NCBI GenBank assembly: GCA_038253135.1
Contig: JBBSHJ010000034.1
Location: forward strand, 1 to 30,725
Reading direction: 5' to 3'
Source: JBBSHJ01 sp038253135
Lineage (GTDB): Bacteria; Actinomycetota; Actinomycetes; Mycobacteriales; QHCD01
DNA length: 30,725 bases
Of this stretch, positions 27,719 through 30,725 are shown one piece after another. Both the position numbers and the translations under genes were made by a program. Every line of letters begins with the position of its first letter. Positions within the stretch are counted from its first letter, which is position 1. The notes under the pieces are model-generated. The model was not told the origin of the DNA and did no database searches. It saw nothing but the letters and a program-made list of their open reading frames with translations.

Positions 27719-28894
27719 ATGGGCATCCAGCACACAGGTGAGCACCATGCCGGCATGGGTACGACGGCGGTGCACGGCGGCGAGCGCAGCCCGGGACCGG
27801 ACGGATCGGTGGTCTTCCCCGTCTACTACGGCACCGTCTACGCCGTCGAGGACGGCACCGATTATCACGACATCAAGTACCACCGGCTGAGCTCGTCACC
27901 GTCGCAGGCCTACCTGCACGACAAGCTGGCCGCACTCGAAGGGGCCGAAGCGGCCGTGGCAACGGCATCGGGCATGGCGGCGATCACGACGACGCTGCTG
28001 AGCCTGATGCGCGCCGGGGACCACCTGCTGGCGACCGGCAGCCTCTACGGCGGCACGATGGACTTCCTGACGCAGCATGCGGGCGATCTCGGCTGGAGCT
28101 TCGACTTCGTCTCCGACGACCGCCGGGACTGGGAGCGGCGACGGACGGGCAACACCAAGGTCTTCCTCACCGAGACGATGACCAATCCGCTCCTGCAGGT
28201 CCCGGACCTCGAGGCGATCGTCGATTTCAGCCGGTCGACGGGGATCACGTCGGTGATCGACAACACCTTCGCCTCGCCGGTGAATTTCCGGCCGCTCGGG
28301 CTCGGTTTCGACCTCGTCTGCCACAGCGCGACCAAATACCTAGGCGGCCACTCCGACGTCGTCGCCGGCGCCGTGCTCGGGTCGGCCGAGCGCGTGGGCA
28401 ATGTGCGGCACACCCTGAACCACTTCGGCGGATCACTCGACCCGCACACCGGTTACCTGCTTGCCCGCGGTATCAAGACCCTCGCCGTGCGCGTGGCCGC
28501 ACACAACGCCAATGCCGGCCAGATCGCCGACTTCCTCGCCGCGCACACCGCCGTCCGCGAGGTCAACTACCCCGGGTTGCCGACCCATCCGGCGCACGCG
28601 CGTGCGGCCAAGCTGTTCGACGGGTTCGGCGGGATGCTCAGCTTCCGGCTCAGCGACGGCGAAACGGCCGGGGCGCTCATCCGCGCGGTCACGATTCCGG
28701 CGGCGGCTCCGAGCCTCGGAGGGGTGGAATCGCTGATCACCCAGCCGGCCAAGACATCGCATGCGGGCATGGCTCCGGCCGACCGCGAGCAACGGGGCAT
28801 CACCGATGAGCTGATCCGCCTATCCGTGGGCATCGAGGATGCCGCCGACCTGATCGCCGACCTCGGGCAGGCGCTCGCCGCCGCAACCGCCTGA
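27719..28894 (+). CDS. Cystathionine gamma-synthase/lyase-family PLP enzyme
   Basis: A 391-residue fold-type I PLP enzyme of the Cys/Met metabolism (transsulfuration) family, which forms or cleaves C-S bonds at the gamma carbon, for example in making cystathionine or degrading methionine. PLP lysine is Lys206 in CHSATKYLGGHSDVVAG, Asp181 (VIDNTFASP) holds the cofactor nitrogen, and ATASGMAAITT and ETMTNPLLQVPDL are signatures. PSLGGVESLITQPAKTSHAGM is the C-terminal sulphur-substrate region. The usual YSR.xNPT segment is replaced by YHRLSSSPS, so the phosphate-holding Tyr/Arg pair may be altered. Whether it is a synthase, a gamma-lyase or an O-acylhomoserine sulfhydrylase cannot be settled from sequence alone. 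It converges on glyQS. Confidence 0.88.
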   Translation: MGIQHTGEHHAGMGTTAVHGGERSPGPDGSVVFPVYYGTVYAVEDGTDYHDIKYHRLSSSPSQAYLHDKLAALEGAEAAVATASGMAAITTTLLSLMRAGDHLLATGSLYGGTMDFLTQHAGDLGWSFDFVSDDRRDWERRRTGNTKVFLTETMTNPLLQVPDLEAIVDFSRSTGITSVIDNTFASPVNFRPLGLGFDLVCHSATKYLGGHSDVVAGAVLGSAERVGNVRHTLNHFGGSLDPHTGYLLARGIKTLAVRVAAHNANAGQIADFLAAHTAVREVNYPGLPTHPAHARAAKLFDGFGGMLSFRLSDGETAGALIRAVTIPAAAPSLGGVESLITQPAKTSHAGMAPADREQRGITDELIRLSVGIEDAADLIADLGQALAAATA

Positions 28895-28895
28895 C

Positions 28896-28977
28896 CGACG
28901 CTCAGCTCCCTCGTCGGCTCGACGCTCAACCCCATGGCGCGGCGCTCGCTCCCTCGTCGACTCGACGCTCAACACCC
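28896..28977. repeat. Two near-identical copies of a ~38-bp intergenic repeat
   Basis: Copies at 28896-28933 and 28940-28977 share GCTCCCTCGTCG, then CTCGACGCTCAAC, and differ at only a few positions, 44 bp apart. The second copy covers the glyQS stop codon (28969-28971). They lie in the convergent gap between the PLP enzyme and glyQS. They may be members of a dispersed intergenic repeat family; they do not resemble the 38-bp repeat at dgt. Confidence 0.7.
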
Positions 28978-30360
28978 GACGAGAGCCTGCGCGAGATAGC
29001 CTTCGACGGCGTCGAGGGAAATGCGATCCTGCTTCATCGTGTCGCGCTCGCGCACGGTGACGGCATTGTCGTCGAGCGTGCCGAAATCGACAGTGATGCA
29101 GTACGGCGTACCGATCTCGTCCTGGCGCCGGTAACGACGGCCGATCGCCCCCGCATCGTCGAATTCGACGTGCCAGTTCCGGCGCAACGCCGCCGCCAGG
29201 TCGCGGGCCTTCGGTGAGAGGTCGGCGTTGCGGGACAGCGGCAGAACTGCTGCCTTGACCGGAGCCAGCCTCGGGTCGAAGCGCATCAGCGTGCGTTTCT
29301 CCATCTTGCCCTTGGCGTTGGGGGCCTCGTCCTCCGTGTAGGCCTCGAGCATGAAGGCCAGCATCGCCCGGTTGACCCCGAGGGCCGGCTCGACGACGTA
29401 CGGCGTCCACCGCTCGCCGGTCGTCTGATCGAAGAACGACAGGTCGACGCCCGACGCCACCGAATGCGTCGTGAGGTCGTAGTCGAACCGATTCGCGATG
29501 CCTTCGAGCTCGTCGAATTCCTTGCCACCGAAGTTGAACCGATACTCGAGGTCGACGGTCCGCTTCGAATAGTGCGACAGCTTGTTCTTCGGATGCTCGT
29601 ACTGCCGCAGGTTGTCCGGGGCGATGCCGAGGTCGGTGAACCAGCGCGTCCGCTCCTCGATCCACCGCTCGTGCCATTCCTCGTCCGTGCCCGGCTGGAC
29701 GAAGAATTCCATCTCCATCTGCTCGAACTCTCGGGTGCGGAAGATGAAATTGCCAGGGGTGATCTCGTTGCGGAAGCTCTTTCCGATCTGGGCGATGCCG
29801 AAGGGCGGCTTCTTCCGCGACGACGCCTGCACCAGGCCGAAGTTGATGAAGATTCCCTGCGCGGTCTCGGGGCGCAGGTAGGCCAGCCCGGACTCGTCAT
29901 CCACGGGGCCGAGGAAGGTCTTGAGCATGCCGTTGAACTGGCGCGGCTCGGTGAACGCCCCACGCGTGCCGCAATTCGGGCACACCACGTCGGCAAGCCC
30001 GTCGGCCGGCGCCTTGCCGTGCTTGACCTCGTAGGCTTCCTCGAGGTGGTCGGCGCGGAACCGGCGATGGCACGAGCGGCATTCGGTCAGCGGGTCGGTG
30101 AACTGCTGCACGTGACCCGATGCCTCCCACACCTCGCGGGCGAGGATGACGCTCGAGTCGAGCCCGACGATGTCGTCGCGGCCGGTGACCATCGAGCGCC
30201 ACCACTGCCGCTTGATGTTGTCCTTGAGCTCCACGCCGAGCGGGCCGTAGTCCCAGGCCGACCGCTGCCCGCCGTAAATCTCGCTGCAGGGGAAGACGAA
30301 CCCGCGGCGCTTGCTGAGATTGACGACGCTGTCGAGGCGGTTTTCGGGGCGATCGGCCAT
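28969..30360 (-). CDS. glyQS: Glycyl-tRNA synthetase (single-chain, alpha2 type)
   Basis: A 463-residue class IIa glycyl-tRNA synthetase, the dimeric eukaryote-like type common in actinobacteria, charging tRNA-Gly. Start MADRPENRLDSVVNLSKRRG, then GFVFPCSEIYGGQRSAWDYGPLG. The zinc-type pairs CRSCH and CPNCG frame an insertion (about 93-135). Class II motif 2 reads GKSFRNEITPGNFIFRTREFEQME, and motif 3 VEPALGVNRAMLAF; the anticodon-binding domain follows from about residue 365. ATG 30360 is preferred over an ATG four codons upstream because GGAG lies six bases ahead of it. Intact, with normal motifs. Confidence 0.97.
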   Translation of the reverse strand: MADRPENRLDSVVNLSKRRGFVFPCSEIYGGQRSAWDYGPLGVELKDNIKRQWWRSMVTGRDDIVGLDSSVILAREVWEASGHVQQFTDPLTECRSCHRRFRADHLEEAYEVKHGKAPADGLADVVCPNCGTRGAFTEPRQFNGMLKTFLGPVDDESGLAYLRPETAQGIFINFGLVQASSRKKPPFGIAQIGKSFRNEITPGNFIFRTREFEQMEMEFFVQPGTDEEWHERWIEERTRWFTDLGIAPDNLRQYEHPKNKLSHYSKRTVDLEYRFNFGGKEFDELEGIANRFDYDLTTHSVASGVDLSFFDQTTGERWTPYVVEPALGVNRAMLAFMLEAYTEDEAPNAKGKMEKRTLMRFDPRLAPVKAAVLPLSRNADLSPKARDLAAALRRNWHVEFDDAGAIGRRYRRQDEIGTPYCITVDFGTLDDNAVTVRERDTMKQDRISLDAVEGYLAQALVGC

Positions 30361-30503
30361 GGTGGGCTCCATCCGGCTGGCGGTCGGCGGGTCAGGTGCC
30401 TGTCAACTGTAACCATCCTGCGCGGTCCGATCACGCGCTGCTGGCCCCGCTCGTTCGGACAGGACCGTGGTATTCACCGGTTCGGCGGTGAAGTCTTTTA
30501 CTG

Positions 30504-30529
30504 AGCCCGACGAGCCGAGCGTGGGCTCA
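30504..30529 (-). terminator. Hairpin overlapping the stop codon of the last gene
   Basis: On the minus strand TGAGCCC, beginning with the stop codon itself, pairs with GGGCTCA after a ~12-base loop that can form an inner 3-bp stem. There is no U-run behind it, as is common for high-GC terminators. It would end the minus-strand transcript of the partial gene before glyQS. Confidence 0.5.
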
Positions 30530-30725
30530 GCAGTCGGGGACGGTGTCCGGCACGGCGGCGGGACGGTCCACGTTCCTGGGCCAGCAGAACTTGCCGTCGC
30601 TGTTGGTCGGAAGTCCGGAGGGGAGACCCCCACCTGCGGGCCCCTGATCGGAGCTGGCGGAATTCGACGGGTTCGGCGACGCCTCGGACGATCCACCCGA
30701 GCCAGAGCCCGAGCTCGACGTCGAG
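30527..30725 (-). CDS. Ser/Gly-rich protein, C-terminal end (truncated by window edge)
   Basis: The last 65 residues of a protein on the minus strand, with no start in the window. It begins with a low-complexity Ser/Gly/Asn/Pro linker (GSGSGGSSEASPNPSNSASS) and ends in a short ordered tail, DGKFCWPRNVDRPAAVPD, with two cysteines (one at the very end), which could form a disulfide. This composition fits an extracytoplasmic or wall-spanning protein, or the linker end of one such as a kinase sensor. I cannot name the family. The TGA at 30527-30529 forms part of a hairpin. Confidence 0.55.
   Translation of the reverse strand, partial: STSSSGSGSGGSSEASPNPSNSASSDQGPAGGGLPSGLPTNSDGKFCWPRNVDRPAAVPDTVPDC

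Noticed and set aside
30361..30526. T-box or other riboswitch ahead of glyQS
   Set aside because: No T-box core (AGGGTGGNACCGCG-like) or other known leader could be found in the 166 bp.

Overview
This is a very GC-rich, gene-dense window with frequent GTG starts. It carries typical actinobacterial families: a DUF222/HNH endonuclease, a DinB/DUF664 relative, a DrrAB-type ABC-2 exporter and a single-chain glycyl-tRNA synthetase. dgt lies next to dnaG, an arrangement I know from mycobacteria. I place it in a high-GC Actinomycetota but cannot name a family or genus.

Layout. 1-0.9 kb: the end of a class IV aminotransferase, then a wrecked sulfotransferase-like gene. 0.9-3.0 kb: a zinc alcohol dehydrogenase and a sugar-phosphate isomerase/epimerase. 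3.0-8.1 kb, minus strand: dgt, an FAD ferredoxin-type reductase, dnaG and a small hypothetical gene. A perfect 19-bp inverted repeat sits between the reductase and dnaG, and a 38-bp tandem triplication covers the dgt translation start. 8.3-10.8 kb: an unusual GNAT-like/THUMP/2'-O-methyltransferase fusion with a frameshift, and a second methyltransferase. 10.9-13.2 kb: a GH130 glycosidase and an APH-like kinase. 13.2-21 kb: a mix of intact genes (metG, HNH endonuclease, a methyltransferase with an inserted beta-domain) and broken ones (DinB, VapC/PIN, nitrilase, ABC exporter, aldo/keto reductase tail). 21-25.3 kb, minus strand: ppdK, a YdcF-like membrane protein and galE in one direction. 25.7-27.6 kb: a DrrAB-like ABC-2 exporter. 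27.7-30.4 kb: a cystathionine gamma-synthase-type PLP enzyme converging on glyQS. The window ends inside a Ser/Gly-rich protein on the minus strand.

The housekeeping genes (dnaG, dgt, metG, ppdK, glyQS, galE) look intact. The genes between them show heavy decay. Seven accessory genes are frameshifted, internally deleted or truncated, and three of them have lost roughly 55-75 internal codons together with a frame change. I read this as an accessory zone of the chromosome undergoing deletion-driven erosion. Some single-base shifts in G-rich runs could instead be sequencing errors.

I did not find a convincing new defence or biosynthetic system. The most unusual items are the triplicated dgt start region, the GNAT-THUMP-methyltransferase fusion, the methyltransferase with a beta-sandwich insert, and the repeated pattern of internal deletions.
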